From JAWVFM01 sp038237625 (GTDB lineage: Bacteria; Actinomycetota; Thermoleophilia; Solirubrobacterales; 70-9): a stretch of 64,000 bases of DNA. The position numbers and the translations under genes were made by a program. The stretch lies in the NCBI GenBank assembly GCA_038237625.1, contig JBBRYM010000010.1, positions 1 through 64,000 of the forward strand, in the 5' to 3' direction. The stretch's first letter is position 1, and each line of letters opens with the position of its first letter. The notes below the pieces were generated by a model. It made no database searches and had not been told where the DNA came from. It saw only the letters and a program-made list of their open reading frames with translations. This document shows positions 52,231 to 61,437 of the stretch, one piece after another.

Positions 52231-53106
52231 TTAGCTCTCGGAACGGGCGAGAGCGTCGGCCAGCGCGATCGCGATCGCCGGCGGGTCCTCGATCTGGGGG
52301 TAGTGCCCGATCCCCGGCAGCTCGCGCACGACCGCCTGCGGGCGCAGCTCGCGAAGCCCTTGAAGAACGGCGGTCGTCGCGACCGGATCCTCGAGGCCCC
52401 AGGCCAGCGACAGGTCGCCCTGCCAGTCGCGAAACGCGCCGTGCCAGCGGTCGGTGAGGCGCTCACGCTCGTTCATGTAGTGGATGCTCTGGTGCATCAC
52501 CTTTTGCCCGCCGTTGTGGGCGATCAGCTCCCATTGGTCGGCCGCCTCGTCGGGGCTCAGCGGGTGGGCGCTCGAGAAGATCCGCGCGAACTGCGCCCTG
52601 AACGAGCGCTCGTTACTGAGGCGCGCGAACAGCGGGCCGACTCGGCTGCGAAGTAGCTTCTGCCCGATCGTCGGGCTCGCCCGGTCGAGCAGGATGCTGC
52701 CGTTGAGGAGAAGCGCTCCCCGGATATCGAAATCGAGCTCGCCTCGCAGATCGCACGCCATCAGCTCGGTCGCGACCGAAGTTCCCATGTCGTGGGCGAC
52801 GAGGTAGACCGGCGGCGACCCAGCACGACGGATGAGCGCCTCGGTCGCATCGGCTTGCCAGCGCAGCGAGTAGAAGTGGTCGGAGGGCTTGTCGGAGAGG
52901 CCGAAGCCGAGGAAGTCGAACAGCAGCGCCCGCCTGGCCGGCGCGAGCTCCAGGAGCTCGCGCCAGTCGTACGAGCTCGATGGAAACCCGTGCAGGAACA
53001 CGAGGAGGAGCACGCCGTCCCCCGCGCGCTCCTGGACGTAGAGCCGGCGGCCCAGGACCTCGACCTGCTCGCCTGCCTGCCGCCAGCGCTCGACCCGCGG
53101 GTTCAC
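52231..53106 (-). CDS. Alpha/beta hydrolase (haloalkane dehalogenase/epoxide hydrolase-like)
   Basis: A 291-aa alpha/beta hydrolase: oxyanion segment FLHGFPSSSYDWREL, nucleophile Asp in VAHDMGTSVA, and the catalytic His in GIGHYPQIEDP. An Asp nucleophile indicates a dehalogenase- or epoxide-hydrolase-type reaction in place of a Ser esterase. The cap domain is between about residues 140 and 215. The substrate is unknown. Confidence 0.85.
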   Translation of the reverse strand: MNPRVERWRQAGEQVEVLGRRLYVQERAGDGVLLLVFLHGFPSSSYDWRELLELAPARRALLFDFLGFGLSDKPSDHFYSLRWQADATEALIRRAGSPPVYLVAHDMGTSVATELMACDLRGELDFDIRGALLLNGSILLDRASPTIGQKLLRSRVGPLFARLSNERSFRAQFARIFSSAHPLSPDEAADQWELIAHNGGQKVMHQSIHYMNERERLTDRWHGAFRDWQGDLSLAWGLEDPVATTAVLQGLRELRPQAVVRELPGIGHYPQIEDPPAIAIALADALARSES

Positions 53107-53152
53107 GGGCCGATGCTATTGCCCGGCGCCGCCCTGCCCTAAATTTGGAGAC

Positions 53153-53959
53153 GTGGACTCCGCCGCCTCGAGCGGTGGGCTCTCCGGCGGAATGCCTCCG
53201 GGAGCCCTCGCGATCGCCGATCTCGTCAAGCGCTATCCGACGGGCGTCGAAGCGCTGCGTGGCGTCTCACTGGAGATCGCCGACGGCGAGTTCTTTGGCC
53301 TGCTCGGGCCAAACGGCGCCGGCAAGTCGACGCTGATCCACTGCACCACGGGCCTCGCCCAGCCGACCTCGGGCCAGATCGAGGTCTTCGGCCACGACGC
53401 GATCGACCACTATGCCGCCGCGCGGCAGGCGGTGGGCCTCGCGCCGCAGGAGCTCAACCTCGACTGGTTTTTGACCGCCGAGGAGACGCTCGACTACCAC
53501 GGCGGCTACTTCGGGATGCCCCGCCGCGAGCGTCGCGAGCGCTCGGCGGAGCTGCTCGAGACTTTCTCGCTGACGGCCAAGAAGGATGAGCGCACCCGGA
53601 CGCTCTCCGGCGGAATGAAGCGGCGGCTGATCCTCGCCAGGGCGCTCATGCACCGGCCGCGACTGCTGATCCTCGACGAGCCGACCGCGGGGGTCGACAT
53701 CGAGCTGCGCCTCGAGCTCTGGCACTACGTGCAGCGCATCAACGAGGAGGGCACGACGATCCTTCTGACCACGCACTACCTCGAGGAGGCGGACGGGTTG
53801 TGCGACCGGATCGCCTTCATCAACGACGGGCAGATCGCGGCGGTGGGCTCGAGCGACGAGCTCGCGCGCCGCTACGGGGTGGGGAACCTCGAGGACGCCT
53901 ATCTCGAGCTCGTCGGGCGCAAGGAGCTGTCGCGCTCGCGCCTGGAGGAGGTGGCCTGA
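53153..53959 (+). CDS. ABC-2 type exporter ATP-binding protein
   Basis: A 268-aa ATPase: LVKRYPTGVEALRGVSLEI, Walker A GPNGAGKST, signature LSGGMKRRL, Walker B LILDEPTAGVDIELR and TTHYLEEAD. The GMKRR signature variant is usual for DrrA/NodI-type exporters of drugs, lipids or polysaccharides. Start GTG 53153; ATG 53192 is also possible and would remove a Ser/Gly-rich leader. The stop overlaps the permease start (TGATG). Confidence 0.92.
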   Translation: MDSAASSGGLSGGMPPGALAIADLVKRYPTGVEALRGVSLEIADGEFFGLLGPNGAGKSTLIHCTTGLAQPTSGQIEVFGHDAIDHYAAARQAVGLAPQELNLDWFLTAEETLDYHGGYFGMPRRERRERSAELLETFSLTAKKDERTRTLSGGMKRRLILARALMHRPRLLILDEPTAGVDIELRLELWHYVQRINEEGTTILLTTHYLEEADGLCDRIAFINDGQIAAVGSSDELARRYGVGNLEDAYLELVGRKELSRSRLEEVA

Positions 53960-54768
53960 TGGAAACCGGGACAGTCGCCACGGGCCGCGGCCGGATCCGG
54001 CTTTCGACGGGTCAGATCCGTTTCCTGGCGCTGTGGCGGCGCGAGGTCAACCGCTTCCTGAAGATCAAGAAGCAGACGATCGGCGCGCCCCTTCTGGAGA
54101 CCTTCCTCTACATCTCCGTGTTCGGGGCTGCCCTGGGCTCGCGGATAGACAAGCTTCACGGCATCGACTACATCGTGTTCGTCATCCCCGGCCTCGTGAT
54201 GATGGCCTGGGCGACCAACGCGTTCTCGAACAACGCCTCTTCGATCCTCCAGCAGAAGTTCCAGGGAGCGATCCACGATCAGCTCTCCTCGCCGGCCTCG
54301 CCGCTGGAGCTTCTCCTGGCGTTCTCGCTGGGTGGCTTCATGCGGGGGATGGTGGTCGCCCTGCTCACGTGCGGGGCCGCCTCGCTCCTCGTCGACCTCC
54401 CGGTCGAGCACATCCTGGTGCTGGTCCCGGGGCTGTTTTTGGTGGGCTTCTTCTTCGCCCAGCTCGGCGTGCTGATCGGCGTGCGGGCCGAGCAGTTCGA
54501 CGACGTCGCCGTCGCCCAGACGTTCGTCCTGCAGCCGCTGATCTTCCTCGGCGGAGTCTTCTACTCGGCGAGCCTGCTGCCGGAGCCCTTCGGGACGCTC
54601 ACCCACTTCGACCCCGTCTACTACATGATCGGGCTCGTTCGCTACGGGTTCGTCGGCTACTCGGAGGCGAGCATCGGGGCGTCGCTTGGCTTCCTGGCGC
54701 TTGCCACGGCGGTCCTCTTCGCCTTCAACCTGCGCCTCTTCTCCAAGGGCTACAAGCTGCGCGCCTAG
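53959..54768 (+). CDS. ABC-2 type exporter permease
   Basis: A 269-aa permease with six helices after an amphipathic segment (LALWRREVNRFLKIKKQTIGAPLLETFLYI). It has the ABC2_membrane pattern FVIPGLVMMAWATNAFSNNASSILQQKFQGAIHDQLSSP and LQPLIFLGGVFYS near the end. It forms a transporter with the preceding ATPase. The start is ATG 53959, coupled to the ATPase stop. Confidence 0.9.
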   Translation: METGTVATGRGRIRLSTGQIRFLALWRREVNRFLKIKKQTIGAPLLETFLYISVFGAALGSRIDKLHGIDYIVFVIPGLVMMAWATNAFSNNASSILQQKFQGAIHDQLSSPASPLELLLAFSLGGFMRGMVVALLTCGAASLLVDLPVEHILVLVPGLFLVGFFFAQLGVLIGVRAEQFDDVAVAQTFVLQPLIFLGGVFYSASLLPEPFGTLTHFDPVYYMIGLVRYGFVGYSEASIGASLGFLALATAVLFAFNLRLFSKGYKLRA

Positions 54769-54782
54769 CCTGGGTAGCATTC

Positions 54783-55247
54783 GTGGCCGTGGAAGCGCGA
54801 GCCGCAGCGGGCACCGGAGGGCTTTCCGAGCGGGTGCTCGCCAACGGCGGCGCCGAGGTTCTCCGGCGCGGGGTGCTCATCGTGTCCGCGGCCCTCCTTG
54901 GCTGGAGCATCGCCGGCCTGATCGCCAATCCAGACTTCACGACCGGCGACGCGGCGACGAGCGTTCGCGTGCTGGGCGTCGACTTCAACGGCTGGCACGC
55001 GCTGTCCGGCTTCCTCCTGTTCGGTCCCGGGATCGTGGCGGCAAGGCGGGCGGAGATCGCACTGCTCTTCATCCCGGCGGCGGTTGCCGGGCTCGTTGCG
55101 ACGGGAGTCTGGGCTCTCCTCAGCTCGCGGCCGGCGGGAATCTTCCCCTTTGACCACCCGAGCGGGGACGCGATCCTTCATTTCGGAGCGGCGACGGCCT
55201 ACCTGGTCGTGCTCGCCCTTGCGTACCGGCGGGCACAGCGCGGGTGA
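54783..55247 (+). CDS. DUF4383-type membrane protein
   Basis: A 154-aa protein with four helices. The conserved block VRVLGVDFNGWHALSGFLLFGPGIVAARR is characteristic of DUF4383 proteins. The GTG start lies 14 nt after the permease stop (GTG 54789 is an alternative), and its end overlaps the exonuclease by GTGA. Function is unknown. Confidence 0.8.
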   Translation: MAVEARAAAGTGGLSERVLANGGAEVLRRGVLIVSAALLGWSIAGLIANPDFTTGDAATSVRVLGVDFNGWHALSGFLLFGPGIVAARRAEIALLFIPAAVAGLVATGVWALLSSRPAGIFPFDHPSGDAILHFGAATAYLVVLALAYRRAQRG

Positions 55248-56113
55248 CCAAGGCGAAATCGCCGCCCCTGCTGGCGGTCGACACGCCGTCGATGCTCTAC
55301 CGGGCGTTCCACGCCCTGCCGAGCTCGATCAAGGGGGCTGACGGCCAGCCCGTCAACGCGCTTCTCGGCGCCGCCAACCTCATCCTGCGCGAGGTCGAGG
55401 AGCATTCGCCGCGCGCGGTCGCGCTGTGCTTCGGTCCCGATGCCGCGAGCTACAGGGTTGAGCTCTACGGCGGCTACCACGCCCAGCGCCCGCCGATGCC
55501 GGACGACCTCGTTCCCCAGTGGGCGGATGCCCGGGGCTTCTTCGAGGCTTTCGGCTGGACCGTCGCCGACCACGACCCCCTCGAGGCGGACGACCTTTTG
55601 GGCACCTACGCTCGCCTCGAGTCCGAGGCCGGCGGGACGGCGCTGATCCTCACCGGCGACCGCGATATGTACCAGTGCGCGACCGACAGCGTGAAGGTCC
55701 TCTACATCCGCACCGGGGGCCGGGGAGCCGAGCTCGTCGGGCCCGACGACGTCAGGAGCCGCTACGGCATCCCTCCGGAGCTGGTGCCCGACTTCATCGC
55801 CCTGCGCGGCGATCCGTCCGACGGCATTCCGGGCGCCAAGGGAGTCGGCGAGAAGACGGCCGCCGACCTGCTGCGCCGTCACGGCTCTCTGGAGGCCGTG
55901 ATGAACGCGGCGCTACGCGAGGGCACTCCACGCCTACGGGGCGCGCTGAGCGCGCGCGAGGAGCTCCTCGCCTACAAGGACATCGCCACGCTGCGCGACG
56001 CCAAGCTCAAGCGCCCGAAGGACCGCCCAACCGACTACGCGGGCGCCGCCGAGGCCGCACGCAAGCGCGGCATGAACCGCCTGGCGGACCGGCTGGAAGC
56101 CCTTTTGGGGTAG
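55244..56113 (+). CDS. 5'-3' exonuclease (DNA polymerase I N-terminal-domain family)
   Basis: A 289-aa FEN-type nuclease: AVDTPSMLYRAFHALP, an acidic EADDLLGTYA, LTGDRDMYQC, and the helix-hairpin-helix region GDPSDGIPGAKGVGEKTAADLL. These carry the metal-binding aspartates. It is a stand-alone version of the PolI 5' nuclease, and probably takes part in flap or primer removal. Start GTG 55244 overlaps the DUF4383 gene. Confidence 0.92.
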   Translation: MTKAKSPPLLAVDTPSMLYRAFHALPSSIKGADGQPVNALLGAANLILREVEEHSPRAVALCFGPDAASYRVELYGGYHAQRPPMPDDLVPQWADARGFFEAFGWTVADHDPLEADDLLGTYARLESEAGGTALILTGDRDMYQCATDSVKVLYIRTGGRGAELVGPDDVRSRYGIPPELVPDFIALRGDPSDGIPGAKGVGEKTAADLLRRHGSLEAVMNAALREGTPRLRGALSAREELLAYKDIATLRDAKLKRPKDRPTDYAGAAEAARKRGMNRLADRLEALLG

Positions 56114-56120
56114 ACCCTCT

Positions 56121-58271
56121 TTAGGTTTCGGCGGCGGGCTCCACCTTGTCGTGAAACAGGTCTGATCCGCCCTCGGGAGTCGAGGGCCACCAGATCCGGT
56201 CGCCGATCAGCTCCACCGCGGCAGGCAGCATGATCGTGCGCACGACGAAGGTGTCGAGCAGGATTCCCAGGGCGACCATGAATCCGAGGTCGAACGTGAA
56301 CGTGACCGGCAGCGTCATGAGCACGGAGAACGTGCCGGCGAGGATGATCCCGGCGCTCGTGATCACCGGCCCGGTTGCGCCGAGCGCCCGCAGCGTTCCC
56401 TCGCGCGTGCCGTGCTCGCGCGCTTCCTCGCGCACTCGGCTCATCAGAAAGATCGTGTAGTCGATGCCGAGGGCGACCAGGAAGATGAACGCGAAGGTCG
56501 GGATGGAGCTGTCGATCCCGGCATCGCCCACGACGTAGCGGATGAACAGCATCGAGATCCCGAGCGTGCCGAGGAACGAGACGACCACGCTCGCGATCAG
56601 GACGATCGGCGCCATGATCGACGACAGCAGGATCGCGAGGATGATTGCTATCGCGACCAGGGCCAGCGGCGCGACGATCGCCAGGTCGCGCTTATTGGCT
56701 CGGTCGAAGTCGTAGTTGATCGCGCTGCCACCGCCCACCAGTCCCTGGACTCCCGCAGGCAGAGCGCCGAGCGCCGAGCGCATCCGCGGGACGACGTCGA
56801 GGCCGGCCGCCCGGTACGGATCGCCCGAGAGCACGACCTGAAGCTGCGCGACCCGCCCATCGCTGGAGCGACCGGCCGGCGCCACCGTGGCGACGCCGTC
56901 GACGCCTCGGAGAAGGCGCTCGGCGTTGGCGACGTCGGCCGCGGATGTCCGTCCGCCGGTTCGCTCGACGACGACGTCCGTGGGATTCAAGAGTCCGGCA
57001 GGGAAGGCGCTCTCGATGACGCGAAACCCGTCGACGCTCTCGACGTCCTTCTTAAAGAACGAGGTCGTCGAGTAATCGACTTTGAACGCGAGGAGGCCGA
57101 TGCCGCCGATCGCGAAAAGCACGGTCGTCGCCACGAGCGCGCGGCCGGGACGCTCGAGGACGCGGTCGCCGATCCGCCGCCAGAGGCCACGGCCGATCTC
57201 GGCCGACTCTGATCCCGGCGCGTACGCGACCAGGCGCCGCCGCGGCCAGAACCCCCGCCGGCCGCCGATCTCCAGCAGCGCGGGCAGCAGCGTAAGCCCA
57301 GCGAGCATCGAGGTGAAAACGCCGATGGCGGCGACCGGCCCGAGCGTGCGCGTCGAGCCGACGTCGGCGATGAGCAACACCAGCATCGACAGGGTGACTG
57401 TGAGGCCGCTGGCAAGGATTGCCGGCCCCGCACGCGAGAGCGCCCGACGCATCGCGTCGTGCTTGTCGGCGTTTCGCCGAAGCTCCTCGCGGTAGCGGGC
57501 GACCAGCAGCAGGCAATAGTCGGTCCCTACCCCGAACATCAAGACGACGAGGATCGACGTCGCGTTGTCGGAGACCGTCGCCCCGGACTTGGCGTAGAGG
57601 TAGATGAGCCCCTGCGCTGCGGCGTAGGCCGTGCCCACCACCACGAGCGGGATCAGCGCGATCAGCGGCGAGCGATAGATCGCTCCCAGCAGCACGAGGA
57701 CGAGAAGGACGGTGGCGAGGAGGAGGGTGGAGTCGATCGAGCCGAAGGCCTGATCGGCGTCGCGGCTGAATCCGAGGTCGCCGGTCACGTAGACGTTCGC
57801 TCCGGGGTCGGCAGGATCGGCGATCTCCCGCAGAGCCTTGCCCCAGTCGCTGACCTTGTCCTGGTTGTCGTGTACCTGGAGATAGGTGACCGCGACGGCG
57901 CCGTCCTGGGACACGAGCCCCGGCTGCCCGGCCGATTCGAAGGGGACGCTTGGGGGCCGCGTCAGCGGCAGCTTCTGCGCCGCCTCCTTCGCGTCGGCCG
58001 CGATGCGGGCGCGATCAGCGGCGGTGAGCCCGCCGGTTCGCTGGTAGACGACCAGGCCGTTTGCCATGTCTCCGCCCGCGAAGCGCTCGTTCAGCAGCTT
58101 CAGGACCGCGGTGGATTCGGCGCTCTTCGGCAGGAAGGTCTGGGTCTGGCTGTTGGTGACGTCGCCGAGCTTGCCGCCAAGGGGAACGAGCGCGAACAGA
58201 ACGACGATCCAGACGACGATCACCGTCCACTTCGCACGCCTGCCGGTGATCGTCGAGGCGAGCCATCTCAT
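56121..58271 (-). CDS. MMPL/RND-family membrane transporter
   Basis: A 716-aa RND protein: initial helix (KWTVIVVWIVVLFALVPL), helices from about residue 175 (LLLATVLLVLVLLGAIYRSPL) and FGVGTDYCLLLVARYREELR (GxDY motif). The second bundle starts about residue 515 (LAIVAPLALVAIAIILAILL), has ALGIDYTIFLMSRVREEAREHG, and ends DTFVVRTIMLPAAVELIGDRIWWPS, the classic MMPL end. It is paralogous to the 49948-52200 transporter but distinct. It is probably an exporter of lipids or hydrophobic compounds. It converges with the exonuclease. Confidence 0.9.
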   Translation of the reverse strand: MRWLASTITGRRAKWTVIVVWIVVLFALVPLGGKLGDVTNSQTQTFLPKSAESTAVLKLLNERFAGGDMANGLVVYQRTGGLTAADRARIAADAKEAAQKLPLTRPPSVPFESAGQPGLVSQDGAVAVTYLQVHDNQDKVSDWGKALREIADPADPGANVYVTGDLGFSRDADQAFGSIDSTLLLATVLLVLVLLGAIYRSPLIALIPLVVVGTAYAAAQGLIYLYAKSGATVSDNATSILVVLMFGVGTDYCLLLVARYREELRRNADKHDAMRRALSRAGPAILASGLTVTLSMLVLLIADVGSTRTLGPVAAIGVFTSMLAGLTLLPALLEIGGRRGFWPRRRLVAYAPGSESAEIGRGLWRRIGDRVLERPGRALVATTVLFAIGGIGLLAFKVDYSTTSFFKKDVESVDGFRVIESAFPAGLLNPTDVVVERTGGRTSAADVANAERLLRGVDGVATVAPAGRSSDGRVAQLQVVLSGDPYRAAGLDVVPRMRSALGALPAGVQGLVGGGSAINYDFDRANKRDLAIVAPLALVAIAIILAILLSSIMAPIVLIASVVVSFLGTLGISMLFIRYVVGDAGIDSSIPTFAFIFLVALGIDYTIFLMSRVREEAREHGTREGTLRALGATGPVITSAGIILAGTFSVLMTLPVTFTFDLGFMVALGILLDTFVVRTIMLPAAVELIGDRIWWPSTPEGGSDLFHDKVEPAAET

Positions 58272-58295
58272 CGCCCTTCAAATTACGCAAACGCG

Positions 58296-59261
58296 TCAGA
58301 GGACCGGAGTCAGCGGCGCGGACCCGCCCGCGACTGCGACCGCGTTGCGCGCTGCGAGCTCAGCCATGGCGGCCCGGGTTTCGACGGTCGCTGAGCCGAG
58401 ATGAGGGGCCAGGACCACGTTCTCCAGCGCGACCAGGCCGGGGTGGACGCGTGGCTCGTCTTCGAAGACGTCCATAGCCGCGCCGGCGATCTCGCCGGCG
58501 CGCAGCGCCGCGACGAGCGCCTCTTCGTCCACGATCGGGCCGCGGGCCGTGTTCACGAGATACGCGGACGCCTTCATCGCCGCAAGCTCCGCGGCGCCGA
58601 TCAGGTGAAAGGTCTCCTGACGCAGGGGCGTGTGGATGCTCACTACATCGGCCCGGCCGAGGAGCTCGGAGAGGGGTAGGTGAACGGCCTCGAGTGCGCC
58701 GACGCGGTCTTCGGGCGCCGGGCTGGGGCCCGCATAGGCGACGCGCATGCCGAAGGCGCGTGCCCGCCGGCCAACCGCTGCGCCGATCGACCCGAGCCCG
58801 ACGATCCCGAGCTCACGACCCTGGAGGCCGTGACCCAGCATGAAGTCGAGGCCCCAGCGCCACTCGCGCCCGGCGCGGATGAGGCGCTCGCCCTCGCCGA
58901 GTCTGCGGGTGACGGCGAGGATCAGCGCCATCGTCAGGTCCGCGGTCGCGTCGGTCAATACCCCGGGGGTGTTGGCCACCGCGACGCCCCGCGAGCGAGC
59001 CGCCTCGACGTCGATGTTGTCGTAGCCAACAGCGACATTCGCGACCACCCGCAGGCCCGACCCGGCGGCGTCGAGGAGCCGGGCGTCGACGCGATCGGAC
59101 AAAAGCGTTACCAGCGCCGTCGCGCCCACTGCGGCTTCTCGGAGCTCCTCCGGCGCGGGCAGCCCCGTTGGCCCAGCGATCACGACCTCCCCGGCGGCCT
59201 CCAGGACGGTCATCGCCGAGCCCGGAAGGGAGGAGGTGACGACGAACCTCGGGCGTTTCAC
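58296..59261 (-). CDS. D-2-hydroxyacid dehydrogenase (glyoxylate/hydroxypyruvate reductase-like)
   Basis: A 321-aa enzyme: VANVAVGYDNIDVEAARSRGV and NTPGVLTDATADLTMAL, the nucleotide site GIVGLGSIGAAVGRRA, then VNTARGPIVDEEAL (catalytic Arg upstream in the strand), FEDEP (Glu) and APHLGSATVETR (His). The sequence best fits the D-glycerate/glyoxylate reductase branch. It reads divergently from the anti-sigma gene across a structured intergenic region. Confidence 0.9.
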   Translation of the reverse strand: MKRPRFVVTSSLPGSAMTVLEAAGEVVIAGPTGLPAPEELREAAVGATALVTLLSDRVDARLLDAAGSGLRVVANVAVGYDNIDVEAARSRGVAVANTPGVLTDATADLTMALILAVTRRLGEGERLIRAGREWRWGLDFMLGHGLQGRELGIVGLGSIGAAVGRRARAFGMRVAYAGPSPAPEDRVGALEAVHLPLSELLGRADVVSIHTPLRQETFHLIGAAELAAMKASAYLVNTARGPIVDEEALVAALRAGEIAGAAMDVFEDEPRVHPGLVALENVVLAPHLGSATVETRAAMAELAARNAVAVAGGSAPLTPVL

Positions 59262-59380
59262 GCGGCGAACGTACAGCAGCGGCGCCGGGCGGCCGGGGCG
59301 TTTTGCGCTCTTCGGGGCCCGGCGGGCCGCGGGGGTCGATCCCGAGAACCCGAGTCACGACGAGGTCAGCAACGCCTCGC

Positions 59381-59487
59381 AGGAGCCCCCGGAGGCCACG
59401 CCCCGGGCTCCTCACGGTTACACCCCCTCCACCTAGAGGCTTGATGGGCGTCATCCGCGTGCGTGGATAACCCACATCACGCCTCTA
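59381..59487. repeat. Two inverted repeats in a divergent intergenic region
   Basis: AGGAGCCC (59381-59388) with GGGCTCCT (59405-59412), and TAGAGGC (59434-59440) with GCCTCTA (59481-59487). The second extends inward through TGATG/CATCA. Since both flanking genes start here, the structures are more likely regulatory sites or a leader RNA than terminators. Confidence 0.5.
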
Positions 59488-59553
59488 TGAAGGGCTCGAA
59501 CCGTGCGCAGCGCCCCGCCATCGAGCCGGCATGCCGACCGCCGCAGCGGGGTA

Positions 59554-59991
59554 ATGAACCCCACGATGGCTGGGACATCCCGGGCGATCCCCCCGCCCTT
59601 GCATCTCGTCCTGCCGGCCGACGCCGGGTCCGTCACCGAGGCCCGCCACGCCGCCGGCGAATATGCGCTGAGGGTGGGCGGCCCACACCCAGAGGTTGAG
59701 GCATTCGTCTCGGAGGCGGTTGCCAACGCGGTGCTTCACGCCTTTCCCGGCGAGCTCGACGGCACCATCCTGATCGATGCCCAGCTCACTTTCGACGGCG
59801 ACCTGCTGGTCCGCGTCATCGACGATGGGATCGGCATCAGGCCCAACCGGGGAAAGCAGGGACTCGGGTTTGGGCTGGCCCTGATGGCGACGCTTGCCCA
59901 TTCGGTGGAGATCGAGCGCATGCCGCGTGGTGGCACGGGGGTCTTTGGCCGCTTTGAGGTCGAGCGCTCGCCGATCGGGCGCAGCCGGTGA
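59554..59991 (+). CDS. Anti-sigma regulatory factor (RsbW-like serine kinase fold)
   Basis: A 145-aa HATPase_c_2 protein: LVLPADAGSVTEARHAAGEYAL, N-box FVSEAVANAVLHAF, G1 IDDGIGIRPN and LGFGLALMATLAHSVEI. This is the GHKL fold of RsbW/SpoIIAB-type anti-sigma kinases, which bind a sigma factor or phosphorylate an antagonist. I prefer ATG 59554; GTG 59503 is in frame but adds only a non-conserved leader. The SigB/SigF-like factor 600 nt downstream is a likely partner. Confidence 0.85.
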   Translation: MNPTMAGTSRAIPPPLHLVLPADAGSVTEARHAAGEYALRVGGPHPEVEAFVSEAVANAVLHAFPGELDGTILIDAQLTFDGDLLVRVIDDGIGIRPNRGKQGLGFGLALMATLAHSVEIERMPRGGTGVFGRFEVERSPIGRSR

Positions 59992-60022
59992 CGGCGGGTG
60001 AGCGGTCGCTACATTCAGCCGC

Positions 60023-60370
60023 ATGGCGAAGAAGCGCCGAGCGGCGCGCGGGGAGCCCACGCCCACGGCCGAATACATCGATGCGGATGGGAGCGTGTTG
60101 CGGCTGCGCGAGTCGCTCACGCCTGAGACAATCCGAACGATCAAGCGAGCGCCGATGGGCGCAGCGGCATCGGCCGACGACGCCTGGCGGCGGCGTGCCG
60201 AGCTTCTGTTCGAGCGCCTCGCAGTCAGCTGGGAGATCGCCGGCCTGCCGCTTGACGACCAAAAGCTTTTGCTGGCGCGCTACCGGATGGCAGACTCGGG
60301 CACACAGCGCTGGGTCCAGCGGACCATCGCAAACCATGTGGACCGTCATCTCCCAGGCCTCCGCGACTAG
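60023..60370 (+). CDS. Hypothetical protein
   Basis: A 115-aa soluble protein with a basic start (MAKKRRAARGEPTP), the segment YIDADGSVLRLRESLTPET and a helical second half (AWRRRAELLFERLAVSWEIAGLPL, then MADSGTQRWVQRTIANHVDRHL). I do not recognise a family. It is well separated from other frames and follows the anti-sigma gene in the same direction, 31 nt downstream, so it may belong to the same operon. Confidence 0.65.
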   Translation: MAKKRRAARGEPTPTAEYIDADGSVLRLRESLTPETIRTIKRAPMGAAASADDAWRRRAELLFERLAVSWEIAGLPLDDQKLLLARYRMADSGTQRWVQRTIANHVDRHLPGLRD

Positions 60371-60514
60371 CACTTCTGCGCAAATAGCGAATTTTCACGT
60401 TTTCCATGTTTGGCCTCAAAACCCACGGGTACGTTGAGCCGCGAGGCAGCCACCGTCAGGGATGACGAAATCGCGCGGGTGACGATCCCCCCCGACATCC
60501 CCGCGCCCTCCGGT

Positions 60515-60550
60515 CAAGCCCCGTTTCGGCCCATACGCCGGCGGGGCTTG
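60515..60550 (+). promoter_or_regulatory. Very stable hairpin upstream of the sigma factor gene
   Basis: CAAGCCCCG (60515-60523) and CGGGGCTTG (60542-60550) are exact complements, with an inner CGGC/GCCG pair. It lies 51 nt before the sigma start and 145 nt after the hypothetical gene, without a T-tract. It could be a terminator of the upstream unit or a structured leader. Confidence 0.5.
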
Positions 60551-60600
60551 CCCCTTTCCGGGTACCGGCTTGCGCTCTCCCTCGAGGCCGATTACGCGAC

Positions 60601-61437
60601 GTGGCGACCATGAACCGCAAGCCAGCAGACGAGAGTCCGCCGCTTCGCCACGGCGAGGTGACTCCACCGCGTGTCGCGGAGGGTCTTGCCACCGATGAGG
60701 AGCTTCTGCTGCGGTTCTACGAGACGCGCGATCCCACCGTTCGCGAGGAGCTCGTCAATCGCTACATGCAGTTCGCCCGCGGGATGGCCCTCCGGTACCG
60801 CAGCGGCAATGAGCCCACCGAGGACCTGATCCAGGTGGCGAGCCTTGGGCTGGTGAATGCCATCGAGCGCTTCGATCCGACCCGCGGGATCCCGTTCCTT
60901 GGATTCGCCGCTCCCACGGTGCTGGGGGAGCTGCGGCGCCACTTTCGCGACCGGGTCTGGAACCTTCGGCTTCCCCGCGGACTGCAGGAGCGGGTCAGCA
61001 AGATGGACGACACGATCACCAAGCTCACCGGCACGCTCGAGCGCCCGCCGACGATCCGCGAGATCGCCGATGCGATGGGCGCGAGCGAGGAGGAAGTTCT
61101 CGAGGCGTTCGCCGGTGCGAGCGCGCGCCGGACGGCGTCCCTCGATGCCCCCGTGGGCTCATCGGAACCCGATCAGGCCCGGCTCGGCGACACCGTCGGG
61201 GCGGAGGAGGAGGGCTACGAGCGAGTCGAGGCCTGGGCGACGATCGCGGAGGCACTTCCAACCCTCTCGGAGCGCGAGCGGGTCGTTCTGCGACTGCGAT
61301 TCGTGGAGGACATGACGCAGTCGCAGATCGCCGAGCAGATCGGCCACTCGCAGATGCACGTCTCCAGGATCCTCCGGGGCGCGCTCGCTCGTCTTCGCGA
61401 GCAGCTGGGCGCGGAAACCGAGGACGACGCCGGTTAG
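60601..61437 (+). CDS. RNA polymerase sigma factor, SigB/SigF/SigG subfamily
   Basis: A 278-aa sigma-70 member. Region 2 reads RYMQFARGMALRYRSGNEPTEDLIQVASLGLVNAIERFDPTRGIPFLGFA, then PTVLGELRRHFRD. Region 3 is LPRGLQERVSKMDDTI, and region 4 is LSERERVVLRLRFVEDMTQSQIAEQIGHSQMHVSRILRGAL. The lack of region 1.1 and the ELRRHFRD motif place it in the stress/sporulation SigB/SigF group, controlled by RsbW-type anti-sigma factors. Two such ATP-binding proteins flank it. The start is GTG 60601; ATG 60610 is an alternative. Confidence 0.93.
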   Translation: MATMNRKPADESPPLRHGEVTPPRVAEGLATDEELLLRFYETRDPTVREELVNRYMQFARGMALRYRSGNEPTEDLIQVASLGLVNAIERFDPTRGIPFLGFAAPTVLGELRRHFRDRVWNLRLPRGLQERVSKMDDTITKLTGTLERPPTIREIADAMGASEEEVLEAFAGASARRTASLDAPVGSSEPDQARLGDTVGAEEEGYERVEAWATIAEALPTLSERERVVLRLRFVEDMTQSQIAEQIGHSQMHVSRILRGALARLREQLGAETEDDAG

